A DNA stretch of 64,000 nucleotides from Lentibacillus sp. JNUCC-1 (GTDB lineage Bacteria > Bacillota > Bacilli > Bacillales > Amphibacillaceae), in the NCBI RefSeq assembly GCF_009741735.1, contig NZ_WHOH01000003.1, forward strand, positions 1,423,030 through 1,487,029. The letters run 5' to 3'. The position numbers and the translations under genes are program-made. This document shows, piece after piece, positions 30,103 to 39,899 of this stretch (positions are counted from its first letter, which is position 1; each line of letters starts with the position of its first letter). The notes under the pieces are model-generated. The model searched no databases and was not told the DNA's origin. It saw only the letters and a list, made by a program, of their open reading frames with translations.

Positions 30103-31108
30103 TCATCTGCCTCCTCATCAACATTCAAAGTTTTAATGGTCTGTTCAATCGTTTCTGTGACTTGATGATCCACCATGTGGCACGCCTGTTTAATAGCATT
30201 GTACACAGCCCGTCGATCTGATGATCCATGAGCCTTAATCACAGGGGCCGCGAGTCCAAACAAACCCGCACCTCCGTACTCAGAATAATCCATTTTACTC
30301 TTTAAACCTTTTAGATCATTTTTAACCAATCCCGCAGCGAGTTTGGTTTTTACAGATGACATAAAAGTTTCTTTAAGCATTGAGAAAACTGTCATGGCTG
30401 TTCCTTCAAGTGTCTTCAAAGCAACATTACCAGTAAAGCCATCAGTTACCACTACATCAGCTGCACCGTTCAATATGTCTCTTGCTTCTACATTCCCTAT
30501 AAAATTAACAGGGGCTGCTTCCAGCAAGGAAAACGCCTTTTTTGTCATAGTGCTGCCTTTGCCGCTTTCCGTACCAACATTCAATAACCCGATTGTAGGT
30601 TGAGAGATGCCCCGGACATTTTCAGCGTAAACGGACCCCATAATGGCATATTGTACCAGGTGTTCAGCTTTGGCATCAACATTCGCCCCACGTCCAAAAA
30701 CAAGAACCCTTTTCCATCGGCAGTTGGCAAAGTCGGACTGAGCGCAGGACGGGCTATTCCAGGAAGACGCCCGACAATAAACAAGCCTGCGCTCATTAAA
30801 GCGCCTGTATTGCCAGCAGACACACACGCATCGGCTCGTTTTTCTTTTACTTCGTTTGCCATAAGCACCATAGAAGCTTGTTTCTTTCGTCTGACGGCTC
30901 TGACAGGTTCATCTTCTGCTGTAATAACTTCATCAGTATGTATGATGTCTATACGTGATGTAGATTCAGGGACAAGCGGTTTTATTTTCGTTTCGTCTCC
31001 GATCAGGGTGATGTGCAATTGTTCATGATCCGATACGGCATCAAGAGCGCCAAGCACAATTTGTTCAGGGGCATGATCACCGCCCATGGCATCAATAGCC
31101 AGTTTCAT
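30099..31108 (-). CDS. plsX: Phosphate acyltransferase PlsX, split by an apparent 1-base deletion
   Basis: PlsX makes acyl-phosphate from acyl-ACP for phospholipid synthesis. From ATG 31108 the frame reads [20 protein letters not shown]...[18 protein letters not shown], then diverges at LFLDVG. The remainder ([36 protein letters not shown]) is in another frame ending at 30099. A fifth base in the CCCC run at 30686-30689 rejoins [14 protein letters not shown], giving about 336 residues (B. subtilis 333). The start overlaps the end of fapR by 17 bases. Essential for phospholipid synthesis in B. subtilis, so a real knock-out is unlikely. Confidence 0.9.
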
Positions 31109-31685
31109 GAGAAGACTCTCCTTTTTGTTCGTTTGAACGAAACATATTAAATATACCGGAAAAAACCGGCTCTTGAGCCACAAAGCTGTTGACATGTACT
31201 ATAGTATGTCCTTTAGAGCTCTGACCTTTAACAACGGCTTTTGCAACTACTTTTTCACCTTCTACAACCTGACGCATAAACGTCAGATCACTTTTGGCTG
31301 TCAATGCCAGTTCGTCATTCATTACGGCAACGGCAAGTGAATTTGCTTGAGCAAACAAATGATGACCTCTAGCAATGTTATTTCTGGAAAACACGTGTTC
31401 ATGCTTAATTTCCAAAATAGAAATGGCCCGTTTATCCAGTTCCAAGTCAACAATTTCTCCGATCACTTCTTCAAGTGGAAGAGCTCTGACAGTTTCATTC
31501 CATTGATTCTTGGCAACCGTTTTAATCCTTTCCCGCAACTCGGGAATAGACAATTCCATTCGGTCAAGTCGAATGGTTTGTATACTGACTTGAAACTTTC
31601 TAGCTAAATCTTCATCTGTGATGAACGGTGTTATTTCTATTGTTTCAATCAGTAATTCCTGGCGTTTAGGTTTACTCAGCTTCAT
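31092..31685 (-). CDS. fapR: Fatty acid and phospholipid biosynthesis regulator FapR
   Basis: FapR represses lipid synthesis genes and is released by malonyl-CoA. The 197-residue protein has an N-terminal DeoR-like helix-turn-helix ([20 protein letters not shown], about residues 17-36) and a C-terminal hot-dog ligand domain (residues 80-180, with [16 protein letters not shown]). First gene of fapR-plsX-fabD-fabG-acpP. A near-consensus FapR box lies in its own promoter region. Confidence 0.96.
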   Translation of the reverse strand: MKLSKPKRQELLIETIEITPFITDEDLARKFQVSIQTIRLDRMELSIPELRERIKTVAKNQWNETVRALPLEEVIGEIVDLELDKRAISILEIKHEHVFSRNNIARGHHLFAQANSLAVAVMNDELALTAKSDLTFMRQVVEGEKVVAKAVVKGQSSKGHTIVHVNSFVAQEPVFSGIFNMFRSNEQKGESSHETGY

Positions 31686-31732
31686 GCAACATCATCCGTC
31701 CACTCTCTTTTCTTATAAATAATTATATGAGA

Positions 31733-31749
31733 TTAAGACTAGATACTAA
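31733..31749 (-). promoter_or_regulatory. FapR operator upstream of fapR
   Basis: Minus strand TTAGTATCTAGTCTTAA, an imperfect 17-bp inverted repeat close to the known FapR site of Bacillus (TTAGTACCTAGTCTTAA type). It ends 48 bases before the fapR start. A TATAAT box at about 31724-31729 lies just downstream, and TTAGTA inside the site would serve as the -35 region with a 16-base spacer. FapR would therefore block its own operon. Confidence 0.75.
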
Positions 31750-31789
31750 TAGTAGTATATTATATCAATTTTAATTATACAAGCAGGAT

Positions 31790-33823
31790 TTAATCCATTT
31801 TTTCTTTAAAAGCAGACTCCCTTTTAATCTCTTCAGCTAACGAAGCATAGTTAGGATCTGTCTCAAGGGAATTGTTTTGTATGATTTCGGATGCATCAGC
31901 TCGAGCGGTCTCTAAAGCACGGTAGTCATGAACCATATCTGCTACCTTAAATTCCGGCATGCCACTTTGTTTGGTGCCAAAAAAGTCTCCAGGGCCTCTT
32001 AGCTTAAGATCCTGTTCAGCCAACTCAAATCCATCAGTTGTTGTAGTCATGATACGCATACGCTCTTTACCGACTTCACCTTTAGGGTCAGCAATCAGAA
32101 TACAATAACTTTGGTTATTTCCCCGGCCAACGCGACCTCTAAGTTGATGAAGCTGAGATAAACCGAATCGCTCAGCATCATATATCACCATGATGGTAGC
32201 ATTCGGAACATTTACCCCTACTTCAATGACTGTGGTTGAAACAAGCACCTGAATTCGATTAGCACTAAAGTCTTTCATCATCTGCTCTTTTTCATCAGTG
32301 GGCAGCCTTCCGTGTAAAAGCCCTACTTGAATGTTTCCAGGAAAAAACGTCTCCATTTGGTGATGAAGGTCCACAGCGTTTTGGATATCTAATTTATCAG
32401 ATTCTTCTATAAGCGGACATACAACATAAGCTTGTTCACCATTTGTTACATGCTTTTCAATAAAAGACAAAACACGGGGAAACTGGCGTTCTGTTGCCCA
32501 GTGTGTTTCAACTGGTTTACGCCCTGAAGGTAATTCATCAATAATCGATACATCCATGTCTCCAAATGCAGTGATCGCCAATGTTCGTGGGATTGGAGTA
32601 GCTGTCATGAATAAAACATCAGGATTCATGCCTTTATCTCTTAAAGTGCGTCGCTGATTGACCCCAAAACGATGTTGTTCATCAACAATGACAAGACCGA
32701 GGTCGGAGAAATGGACATTATCCTGTATTAGTGCATGGGTGCCTATGACAATATCCACGTCGTGAGCATTGATGGCTGTTTCAATTTCCTTACGGGGCTT
32801 TCCTTTAACAGAACCCGTTAACAATACAATCCTGGCTCGGTCCTCAAACAAATTCATGAGAGACAGGTAATGCTGTTCAGCAAGTATTTCAGTTGGTACC
32901 ATAAAGGCGCATTGTTTGCCAGCTGTAACGGTGGCATATATTGAAATCGCAGCTACGGCAGTTTTGCCCGAGCCAACGTCCCCTTGCAGTAAACGGTTCA
33001 TCCTAAATGGGGATGCCATATCTTTCAATATATGGCGAAGAACTTTTTCCTGGGCCTGTGTGAGTTTAAACGGAAAGGTATTGACAAATGAACTGACTTC
33101 ATCCTTATCAAATACCTGGCTTATGCCTCCTTCAGCTTCACGTGTCATTTTCTTATAGACTTGCATTTTCAGCTGGAATAACAGAAATTCCTCATACACG
33201 AACCGACGGCGGGCATGTTTGAGCTTGAAGCGGCTCTCAGGAAAGTGCATTGTTTTGAGTGCTTCATGTCTGACAGGCAGTTTGTAGTTTTGCAAATAGG
33301 AAGCCGGAAGCAGCTCAGAGACTTCTTTTTCATAAACTTTGAGAGCATTCTTTATGGTTTTTTTCAAAACATTGCTCGTGATATCACCCTTAATGGAATA
33401 TATCGGGTGTATGGCAGCGTCCTGATCGTACCGCCCTTTTTTATATGTATTAACCGTAATTTGCAAACGATTGGAATCCCACTTCCCTGTGAGAGTGACA
33501 ACATCTCCTGCATTCAAATGTTTTTTGGCAAATGCCCTGTTGAACATAACAGCTTTAATAGAGATCCCTTCAACTTCAACGTTAAACATAAGCCGTGATT
33601 TATTGCGGGAGAAAAAAGTAAGGGAAGGGTCATAGACCACAGTTCCCTCTATCGTCACTTTATCTCCGTGGATAAGTTCTGAGATCGGTTTAACCTCAAA
33701 CACGTCATATCGATACGGGAAATAAAACAACAGATCTTCAATGGTTTCAATGTGCAGCATTTGGAGATCTTCAGCCAGTTTTTCACCGACACCTTTTATT
33801 TGCTGTACGGATGCATTCAACAT
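31790..33823 (-). CDS. recG: ATP-dependent DNA helicase RecG
   Basis: RecG remodels stalled forks and branched DNA. The 677-residue protein has the N-terminal wedge/OB domain (about residues 60-140), Walker A in LLQGDVGSGKTAVA (about residue 285), the DExH-type motif VIVDEQHRFGV, MTATPIPRTLAI, and motif VI with QLRGRVGRG. The C-terminal TRG-type region GPGDFFGTKQSGMPEF is intact. Between sdaAA and fapR, 104 bases upstream of fapR. Confidence 0.97.
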   Translation of the reverse strand: MLNASVQQIKGVGEKLAEDLQMLHIETIEDLLFYFPYRYDVFEVKPISELIHGDKVTIEGTVVYDPSLTFFSRNKSRLMFNVEVEGISIKAVMFNRAFAKKHLNAGDVVTLTGKWDSNRLQITVNTYKKGRYDQDAAIHPIYSIKGDITSNVLKKTIKNALKVYEKEVSELLPASYLQNYKLPVRHEALKTMHFPESRFKLKHARRRFVYEEFLLFQLKMQVYKKMTREAEGGISQVFDKDEVSSFVNTFPFKLTQAQEKVLRHILKDMASPFRMNRLLQGDVGSGKTAVAAISIYATVTAGKQCAFMVPTEILAEQHYLSLMNLFEDRARIVLLTGSVKGKPRKEIETAINAHDVDIVIGTHALIQDNVHFSDLGLVIVDEQHRFGVNQRRTLRDKGMNPDVLFMTATPIPRTLAITAFGDMDVSIIDELPSGRKPVETHWATERQFPRVLSFIEKHVTNGEQAYVVCPLIEESDKLDIQNAVDLHHQMETFFPGNIQVGLLHGRLPTDEKEQMMKDFSANRIQVLVSTTVIEVGVNVPNATIMVIYDAERFGLSQLHQLRGRVGRGNNQSYCILIADPKGEVGKERMRIMTTTTDGFELAEQDLKLRGPGDFFGTKQSGMPEFKVADMVHDYRALETARADASEIIQNNSLETDPNYASLAEEIKRESAFKEKMD

Positions 33824-33838
33824 ATTAGATCCCCTCTT

Positions 33839-34714
33839 TTAACCGATTGCTCCAAATATCTTATCCTTAAGCAAGCGTCCTGTTGGTGTATCGGCAAGAC
33901 CACCTTCGCCAGTTTCTCGTAAACTTGAAGGCATTTGTTTTCCGATTTTGTACATAGCACCAATTACTTCATCACAAGGGATCGTACTTGTGACCCCTGC
34001 CAGTGCCATATCAGCCGAAACAATTGCAAGTGAAGATCCGGCGGCATTTCTTTTAACACAAGGAACTTCAACAAGACCTGCTACTGGATCACACACAAGT
34101 CCGAGCATATTTTTAAGGGTTATGGCAAATGCATCTGCTGATTGCTGTGGAGATCCGCCTGCCATTTCTACAATGGCAGCTGATGCCATCGCTCCTGCAG
34201 AGCCCACTTCTGCCTGACAACCGCCGGCTGCTCCAGAAATGAAAGCATTATTGGCCACAACAAAACCAAACGCCCCAGCCGTAAATAAATATCTGATCAT
34301 TTCTTCACGCGTAGGATTGAGTTGATTCTTAACAGCAAATAGAGTTCCAGGCACACAGCCTGCGCTACCTGCTGTTGGTGTGGCACATATGGTACCCATT
34401 GCTGCGTTGACCTCATTAGTACCCATGGCTTTACTAACAGCATCCATCATCAATGGCCCTGATAATGGCGTGCTGTTTTTCATATAGTTTTGGATCTTTA
34501 CAGCGTCACCACCGGTTAATCCTGTAACAGATTGCACACCTTGTAAACTATCTTCTATTGCTTGTTCCATGACTTGAAGATTTCTTTCCATTTCAGAAAT
34601 AACGTCTTCCCGAGTTTTTTCTTTCACGTCCATTTCCTGGCGAATCATGACTTCTGAAATATGAATCTCATCTTTTTCAGCCATTTCCACTAATTCTTTA
34701 ACTGTACGAAACAT
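33839..34714 (-). CDS. sdaAA: L-serine dehydratase, alpha subunit
   Basis: Converts L-serine to pyruvate and ammonia with an iron-sulfur cluster. The 291-residue subunit has the cysteine motifs expected for the [4Fe-4S] centre: GTICATPTAGSAGCVPGT, GAAGGCQAEVGSA and LVCDPVAGLVEVPCVKR. ATG 34714 follows GGAGGTGG and yields MFRTVKELVE; twelve upstream codons overlap that site and are discarded. Partner of sdaAB, 16 bases upstream. Confidence 0.95.
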   Translation of the reverse strand: MFRTVKELVEMAEKDEIHISEVMIRQEMDVKEKTREDVISEMERNLQVMEQAIEDSLQGVQSVTGLTGGDAVKIQNYMKNSTPLSGPLMMDAVSKAMGTNEVNAAMGTICATPTAGSAGCVPGTLFAVKNQLNPTREEMIRYLFTAGAFGFVVANNAFISGAAGGCQAEVGSAGAMASAAIVEMAGGSPQQSADAFAITLKNMLGLVCDPVAGLVEVPCVKRNAAGSSLAIVSADMALAGVTSTIPCDEVIGAMYKIGKQMPSSLRETGEGGLADTPTGRLLKDKIFGAIG

Positions 34715-34730
34715 CAGGGATCCACCTCCA

Positions 34731-35393
34731 TTAACTTGATATTTTGGCAATACTTATAATGTGATCTGCTCGCTGAAGCTCTTGAAGAACTGAATCATCG
34801 GCGTTTTGGTCCACTTCAATCACCATCAAGGCGCTTTTGCCTACATCTTTCCGATTTACTTCCATGTGACCGATATTAATCTCATGTTTAGCAAGAATCT
34901 GTGTCACTGATGCAATCGCCCCAAAACGATCATCATGCATAATAAGAATAGCGGGATGATTCCCTGAAAGGCGCAGTTCAAAACCGTTTAATTCGGTAAT
35001 TTCAATCTTACCGCCACCAATGGAGATGCCAACAAGTTCCTGCTGCTGGTCTCCCTTGCCAATGACTATCCGGGCGGTATTTGGGTGAGGAGCCTTTCCT
35101 GCATCCTCAATAAACTCGATGTCTAGTCCTTTTTCCTTTGCAATCTCAAGTGACTGACTCATACGTGTATCGTCCGTATCAAAATCAAGCAACCCTCCAG
35201 CAATTGCAAAATCTGTCCCATGTCCCTTATACGTCTTAGCAAATGATTCATATAAATACACTTTCGCCCACTCAGGTTGTACGCCAAATAAATTTCGGGC
35301 AGCGCGACCAATTCGTGCGGCTCCAGCTGTATGAGAACTGGACGGGCCGATCATAACCGGGCCAATAATATCAAAAACTGAATTAAACTTCAT
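34731..35393 (-). CDS. sdaAB: L-serine dehydratase, beta subunit
   Basis: A 220-residue partner of SdaAA. The N-terminal part holds MIGPSSSHTAGAARIGR and GHGTDFAIAGGLL, the substrate-binding signatures. The C-terminal 75 residues form an ACT domain (AILIMHDDRFGAIASVTQIL) that binds serine. Starts with AGGTGGTGAT upstream. Confidence 0.95.
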   Translation of the reverse strand: MKFNSVFDIIGPVMIGPSSSHTAGAARIGRAARNLFGVQPEWAKVYLYESFAKTYKGHGTDFAIAGGLLDFDTDDTRMSQSLEIAKEKGLDIEFIEDAGKAPHPNTARIVIGKGDQQQELVGISIGGGKIEITELNGFELRLSGNHPAILIMHDDRFGAIASVTQILAKHEINIGHMEVNRKDVGKSALMVIEVDQNADDSVLQELQRADHIISIAKISS

Positions 35394-35478
35394 TTACATC
35401 ACCACCTGAATAAATTCCATCTGTTATTGATTATATCAAACATTTGATCTCAGAACAGTCTTAAGCTTGAAGGCACAG

Positions 35479-35506
35479 AAAAGCGATGGTTGTACGCCAT
35501 CGCTCT
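35479..35506 (-). terminator. Intrinsic terminator after fakA
   Basis: On the minus strand AGCGATGGC and its complement GCCATCGCT-type arms (9 bp) around a 7-base loop, followed by TTTTCTG. It begins 8 bases after the fakA stop and separates fakA from sdaAB. Confidence 0.8.
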
Positions 35507-35514
35507 TAATCAGC

Positions 35515-37170
35515 CTATTCAACAGAGAAAATAAAAGAATAAATCGGCTGGTTGCCTTTATGGGACTCTACTTCAATTTCGCTGTACGTTTCTTCAACAT
35601 AAGCTGTAAGCTCGTCCATCTCTTTCTCTGTTGTATCTTCTCCCTGTATAATGGTCAGAATTTCATCATCGTCTGTGATCATCTCACTTAGCAGCTGTTT
35701 GACAGTTTCAAGCTTGTCTTGATCAGTCGCTTTAATATTTCCATCCAGGATCCCCATAAAGTGATCTTTTTCAATTGTCATGCCTTCTATTTGCGTATCC
35801 CTTACAGCATATGTGATTTGACCGGATTTAACATCGCCGCTTGCTTCCAACATGACTTTTCTATTATCTTCAAGTGTTGATTCAGGATGAAATGCAAGCA
35901 TTGCTCCGATCCCTTGTGGAATAGACGTGGTTGGAACCACCGCTACATTGGCATCAACCAAGTCACCCGCCTGTTCAGCAGCCATGACAATGTTTTTATT
36001 ATTCGGCAGGACAATGACATTCTCCGCATATGCATCCTGAATGGCTTCAGCTATATCCTGGGTACTAGGGTTCATTGTTTGTCCGCCCTCGATCACCACG
36101 GAAGCTCCAAGGCTTTCAAAAAGGGACTTAACACCTGACCCCATCCCGACTGTTACGACAGCATATTCAGCTTTTTGTTTAGGCTTTTCGGCTTTCTGAT
36201 CTCCCACAATAGCGGTATGTTGTTCCCGCATATTTTCTATTTTCATGTTGATCAAGCTGCCATATTTCTGTCCAAGTGTCATGGTCTTGCCTGGGTATTC
36301 TGCGTGAATATGTACTTTAACAACTTCCTCATCTGCAACTACAAGCAATGAATCGCCGTATTCACTAAGTTCTTCCCTAAAGGCTTGTTCGTCAAATGGG
36401 TTGTCTTTTGTTTTATCCGCTTCAAATTTAACCATAAATTCTGTGCAATAGCCGAATTCAATGTCGGCTGTATTCATGAAGTCCTGAGCCAGCTTATGAT
36501 GTTCGGCATTGACCATCTCGTCCATTGACACATCGTCATCTTCAGGCAATTCCTCGCCCTTAAGTGCTGCTGTAAAACCCTCATAAATCGTGACAAGACC
36601 TTGTCCGCCTGAATCTACCACACCCACTTCTTTTAAAACAGGCAATAAGTCAGGTGTACGCTTAAGGGATGCTTTTGCAGCATCTAATGTAATTTCCATA
36701 AGCTTCACAATATCAGCTTCAGACTCGGCAGCCTCTGAAGCTTTATTAGCAGCATCTTTAGCTACAGTTAAAATAGTGCCTTCTACCGGTTTCATAACTG
36801 CTTTATAAGCGGTTTTGACGCCATTTTCCAATGCATCCGCGAACTCTTTTGCAGTTATGATTTCTTTTTTGTCAATTCCTTTAGAAAAACCACGAAAAAG
36901 CTGCGAAAGGATAACGCCCGAGTTGCCACGGGCACCCATCAACAAGCCTTTTGCAAAAGCACCACTCACTTCCGATACGTTGGTGCCTGTTACTTTTTTG
37001 GTTTCACTTGATCCAGATGTCATAGATAGATTCATATTTGTTCCTGTATCCCCGTCAGGCACAGGGAACACGTTCAAGGCATCTATTTTATCTGCATTAT
37101 TACTCAAATGGTGTGCGCCCAAAGCCACCATTTGTGCAAGCATTTCTCCATCCAGCGTTCGTAATGTCAC
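35515..37170 (-). CDS. fakA: DAK2/fatty acid kinase-like protein YloV (FakA homologue)
   Basis: A 551-residue protein with an N-terminal DhaL-type kinase domain (DALNVFPVPDGDTGTNMNLS, about residues 28-47, and GARGNSGVILSQLFRG). The middle domain and C-terminal DegV-partner-like region match YloV of B. subtilis. In Staphylococcus aureus the homologue FakA phosphorylates fatty acids bound to FakB (DegV) proteins. Follows yloU by 25 bases as usual. Confidence 0.93.
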   Translation of the reverse strand: MTLRTLDGEMLAQMVALGAHHLSNNADKIDALNVFPVPDGDTGTNMNLSMTSGSSETKKVTGTNVSEVSGAFAKGLLMGARGNSGVILSQLFRGFSKGIDKKEIITAKEFADALENGVKTAYKAVMKPVEGTILTVAKDAANKASEAAESEADIVKLMEITLDAAKASLKRTPDLLPVLKEVGVVDSGGQGLVTIYEGFTAALKGEELPEDDDVSMDEMVNAEHHKLAQDFMNTADIEFGYCTEFMVKFEADKTKDNPFDEQAFREELSEYGDSLLVVADEEVVKVHIHAEYPGKTMTLGQKYGSLINMKIENMREQHTAIVGDQKAEKPKQKAEYAVVTVGMGSGVKSLFESLGASVVIEGGQTMNPSTQDIAEAIQDAYAENVIVLPNNKNIVMAAEQAGDLVDANVAVVPTTSIPQGIGAMLAFHPESTLEDNRKVMLEASGDVKSGQITYAVRDTQIEGMTIEKDHFMGILDGNIKATDQDKLETVKQLLSEMITDDDEILTIIQGEDTTEKEMDELTAYVEETYSEIEVESHKGNQPIYSFIFSVE

Positions 37171-37195
37171 ATTAGTTCCTCCTTCAAAGGATTGG

Positions 37196-37558
37196 TCAAT
37201 CTTTAGCGACTCTTACACCTTGTATATAGATGTTTACTGAGTCGATTGCCAGTCCGAGCGATTGATTTAAAGTGTATTTAACTTGGGATTGTACATTATG
37301 GGCAACTTCTGATATTTTTGTGCCATAACTAACGATGATATACATATCGATGTGCAGGTGATGGTTCTCTTGTCTGACCACAACACCACGTGCATAATTT
37401 TCTTTTCTTAGTATTTCTGCAATACCATCCTTAATCTGGCTTTTCGAGGCCATGCCAACAATACCATAGCACTCGACCGCAGCACCACCGGCAATTGTAG
37501 CAATGACATCATTTGTGATCGTCACGTGACCGTCGTTTGTATTCAGTTCAATGGACAT
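37196..37558 (-). CDS. yloU: Asp23/Gls24 family protein YloU
   Basis: A 120-residue Asp23-family envelope-stress-type protein with the family core ATIAGGAAVECYGIVGMASK (about residues 22-41) and HIDMYIIVSYGTKISEVAHN. No membrane segment. Conserved next to fakA and divergent from rpmB. GGAGGATTATC precedes the start. Exact role unknown. Confidence 0.92.
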   Translation of the reverse strand: MSIELNTNDGHVTITNDVIATIAGGAAVECYGIVGMASKSQIKDGIAEILRKENYARGVVVRQENHHLHIDMYIIVSYGTKISEVAHNVQSQVKYTLNQSLGLAIDSVNIYIQGVRVAKD

Positions 37559-37775
37559 GATAATCCTCCTTTAATACCTGCTCCTAATCATCATATGGTT
37601 ATTTTACTATATACGGGTATATTTTTAAAGCGAATCGGTACCATTTTCCCTATTATACAATGTATGAATTCCCATCATCTGTCAAGAATTTTTTCTTTAT
37701 ATTGCATTCTGTCCAGTCATGTGATAAATTAATTAAAGTATAAATGATACACTGTATAGAGTAGGAGGGATCAAC

Positions 37776-37964
37776 ATGGCTAGAAAATGTGTTGTAACAG
37801 GGCGTAAAACCCGTACTGGGAACCAGCGCTCCCATGCCATGAATGCGAACAAACGCAGTTGGAAAGCAAACGTTCAAAAGGTAAGAATTATGGTAGACGG
37901 CAAACCAAAACGTGTATACGTATCAGCGCGCGCTCTTAAGTCAGGAAAAGTAGAACGCGTATAA
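37776..37964 (+). CDS. rpmB: 50S ribosomal protein L28
   Basis: A 62-residue basic L28, opening [20 protein letters not shown] and ending [29 protein letters not shown] precedes the ATG. Divergent from yloU with 217 bases between, which must hold both promoters. In B. subtilis it faces spoVM; here repeat copy C with its insertions separates the two by about 4 kb. Confidence 0.98.
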   Translation: MARKCVVTGRKTRTGNQRSHAMNANKRSWKANVQKVRIMVDGKPKRVYVSARALKSGKVERV

Positions 37965-37984
37965 TATACGAATAATGCATTACC

Positions 37985-38019
37985 AACAAAAAGCATCCTC
38001 ATACAGGATGCTTTTTGTT
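37985..38019 (+). terminator. Intrinsic terminator after rpmB
   Basis: AACAAAAAGCATCCT and its perfect complement around a 5-base loop, with a T run in the descending arm. About 20 bases after the rpmB stop. Confidence 0.9.
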
Positions 38020-38190
38020 ATTTCACAAGACTTTTTACAAAAAATGATGCTTTTACAGGTGAAATCCCCTTAATAAACAGTCGACACAAACTGCGAACTA
38101 ATGAAAACTTGAATGACTGCTTCTTGCAACCGCTCGGGTAAAACACTCCGCGTCCAGTGGGCGCTGCTGAGCCTCCTCGGTCTATCGACC

Positions 38191-39860
38191 GAGGCCACTG
38201 AAAATCACCCTCTTTTTTTAGGAAGAGCGAAACAAGAAAAATAAAACAAAAAAACGGAGCTTTTTTTCGCAGTAAAAAGAAAAAAAGCTCCTCTATTACT
38301 CAGAAGCTTGCTCTTTTTTGTCTATCAGCTTCATTATTCTTTTTAAATTAACTACAAATATCGTCGCCGCACTTTGCAATTCCATGCCAAATAAACCCGA
38401 ATATGCGGCTCTGTCGTATCCGTGCCTATTTTTCAATTCACTATTCTTAGCCTCAATCATGTATCGATCTTTTGCTATTTCTTTAAAAGCTTCACTTTGC
38501 TGGAAAGCCTCCTGATCTTTATGTTCCGTTGACTTCACTGAAACAGAATACGTTTTGGTTTTGGCTCCATCTTTATAGCATCCGTCCCGTAAAGGACAAG
38601 TTTTACACTTATCCACATCAAAGTAAAACTTTAATTGGGCATTTCGATTTTTTCTATTCTTGTATAACTTTTTTGTTGCTAAATGTCCTGCCGGACATAC
38701 AAACATATCTGCATCCTTATTAAATTCAAACCCAGTATCGTGTCTTTTTCCATTTGTAATAACCGGATGCAGTTTGGACACTAATTGAAACGATTCTTCT
38801 TTTGCTAACTTTAAGTTATTCGTTCCAGAGTATGCAGTATCTCCAATAACTGTATCTACTTTCATGCCAGCATCTTTGCTTTTTTGTACGAGTTCTTTTA
38901 AATACTTACCATCACTTTTCTCTCCTGTAGTAACTGATGCAGCTGTAATAATTCTCTCCCTTGAAATAGCCAAATGTGTTTTGTAACCAAAAAATGAACT
39001 ATCTGATGTCTTGTGCCCTGTGCGGGCATCCTGGTCATCCGAAAGAACTGTTTGATGTTCGCAGTCATCCAAGACTTCTTTTAATAGATTTATTCTTTCC
39101 TTCACAGTCGGCATGTTGCTGATTTCCGGTTCTTGTTCAATCGTCTTGATTAGAGACTCACAATACTCAGTTGTTTCATTAATATCATCGTAAGAAGGTT
39201 TGACTGGAAATTTTTCTTTCATAGATTCATCAAACCCATATACAGCTTTACGCACCAGCTTCGCTTTCTCTTTTAAAAAGTCATTGGCTGATTTAGAATT
39301 GTGTCGAGAAGCGGTATGTGTGGCATCCACAATTAATATATTACTCTCGAGTACACCTTGTTCTATCCCGATTTCAACGGTTTTATTAATAAGTAAATCT
39401 AACATATTTTTATCCTCGAGACGCAATTTGCGAAACTTTGTTAAGGAACTCGAATCAATGACTGGGTCCTCAGGAGCCATTTCCAAAAAATATTTAAAGG
39501 ACATATCATATCTTGAGCGTTCTACAACGTCACTATCTGATAGATCATAAATACGTTTCAACAGTAGGTATTTGAACATTCGAATAGGGGAGACCGCATT
39601 TCGTCCATTATTATGAGAATACTTATTTTTTAATTCCTCTATAATAAAACTAAAATCAACTAGCTCATTGATGCGACGGAGAAAATTATCATTAGGAATA
39701 ATGATCTCGTAGAGATCCGTATAGGAGCTAATGTTTAAGGATTGTTGACTTGCTAACATTTACGATCTCCCACTTTCTTTTTTATTATTTTCATTATAAG
39801 CAATCGCAGATTATAAATCACCTCCTACCTAGATATTTAGAGGACTTTTTCAGTGGCCTC
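38191..39860 (-). mobile_element. IS1182-family insertion sequence, 1670 bp
   Basis: Terminal inverted repeats GAGGCCACTGAAAA at 38191-38204 and its complement at 39847-39860 are perfect for 14 bp. The element is flanked by a 9-bp direct repeat CTATCGACC (38182-38190 and 39861-39869), consistent with a target duplication, because copy B has this sequence once. It carries one transposase gene that nearly fills it. The insertion falls at the foot of a small GGTC-TATC-GACC hairpin of the host repeat. Intact ends and an intact frame suggest recent insertion. Confidence 0.9.
38296..39759 (-). CDS. IS1182-family transposase
   Basis: A 487-residue DDE transposase. The N-terminal DUF772-like domain (about residues 40-120: RMFKYLLLKRIYDLSDSDVV, EDPVIDSSSLTKFRK) precedes the catalytic core: first Asp in LIVDATHTASRHN, second in TVIGDTAYSGTNN, Glu in MIEAKNSELKNRHG. 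A cysteine cluster lies between (CPAGH, CKTCPLRDGCYKDG). The frame is complete with no internal stop, and GGGAG is seven bases before ATG 39759. Confidence 0.95.
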   Translation of the reverse strand: MLASQQSLNISSYTDLYEIIIPNDNFLRRINELVDFSFIIEELKNKYSHNNGRNAVSPIRMFKYLLLKRIYDLSDSDVVERSRYDMSFKYFLEMAPEDPVIDSSSLTKFRKLRLEDKNMLDLLINKTVEIGIEQGVLESNILIVDATHTASRHNSKSANDFLKEKAKLVRKAVYGFDESMKEKFPVKPSYDDINETTEYCESLIKTIEQEPEISNMPTVKERINLLKEVLDDCEHQTVLSDDQDARTGHKTSDSSFFGYKTHLAISRERIITAASVTTGEKSDGKYLKELVQKSKDAGMKVDTVIGDTAYSGTNNLKLAKEESFQLVSKLHPVITNGKRHDTGFEFNKDADMFVCPAGHLATKKLYKNRKNRNAQLKFYFDVDKCKTCPLRDGCYKDGAKTKTYSVSVKSTEHKDQEAFQQSEAFKEIAKDRYMIEAKNSELKNRHGYDRAAYSGLFGMELQSAATIFVVNLKRIMKLIDKKEQASE

Positions 39861-39899
39861 CTATCGACCTCCGGGGTCTCACCAAGGCTTTTCCTCCCG

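Noticed and set aside
37565..37775. Promoters of yloU and rpmB
   Set aside because: Several weak boxes are possible in this AT-rich gap; none stands out.
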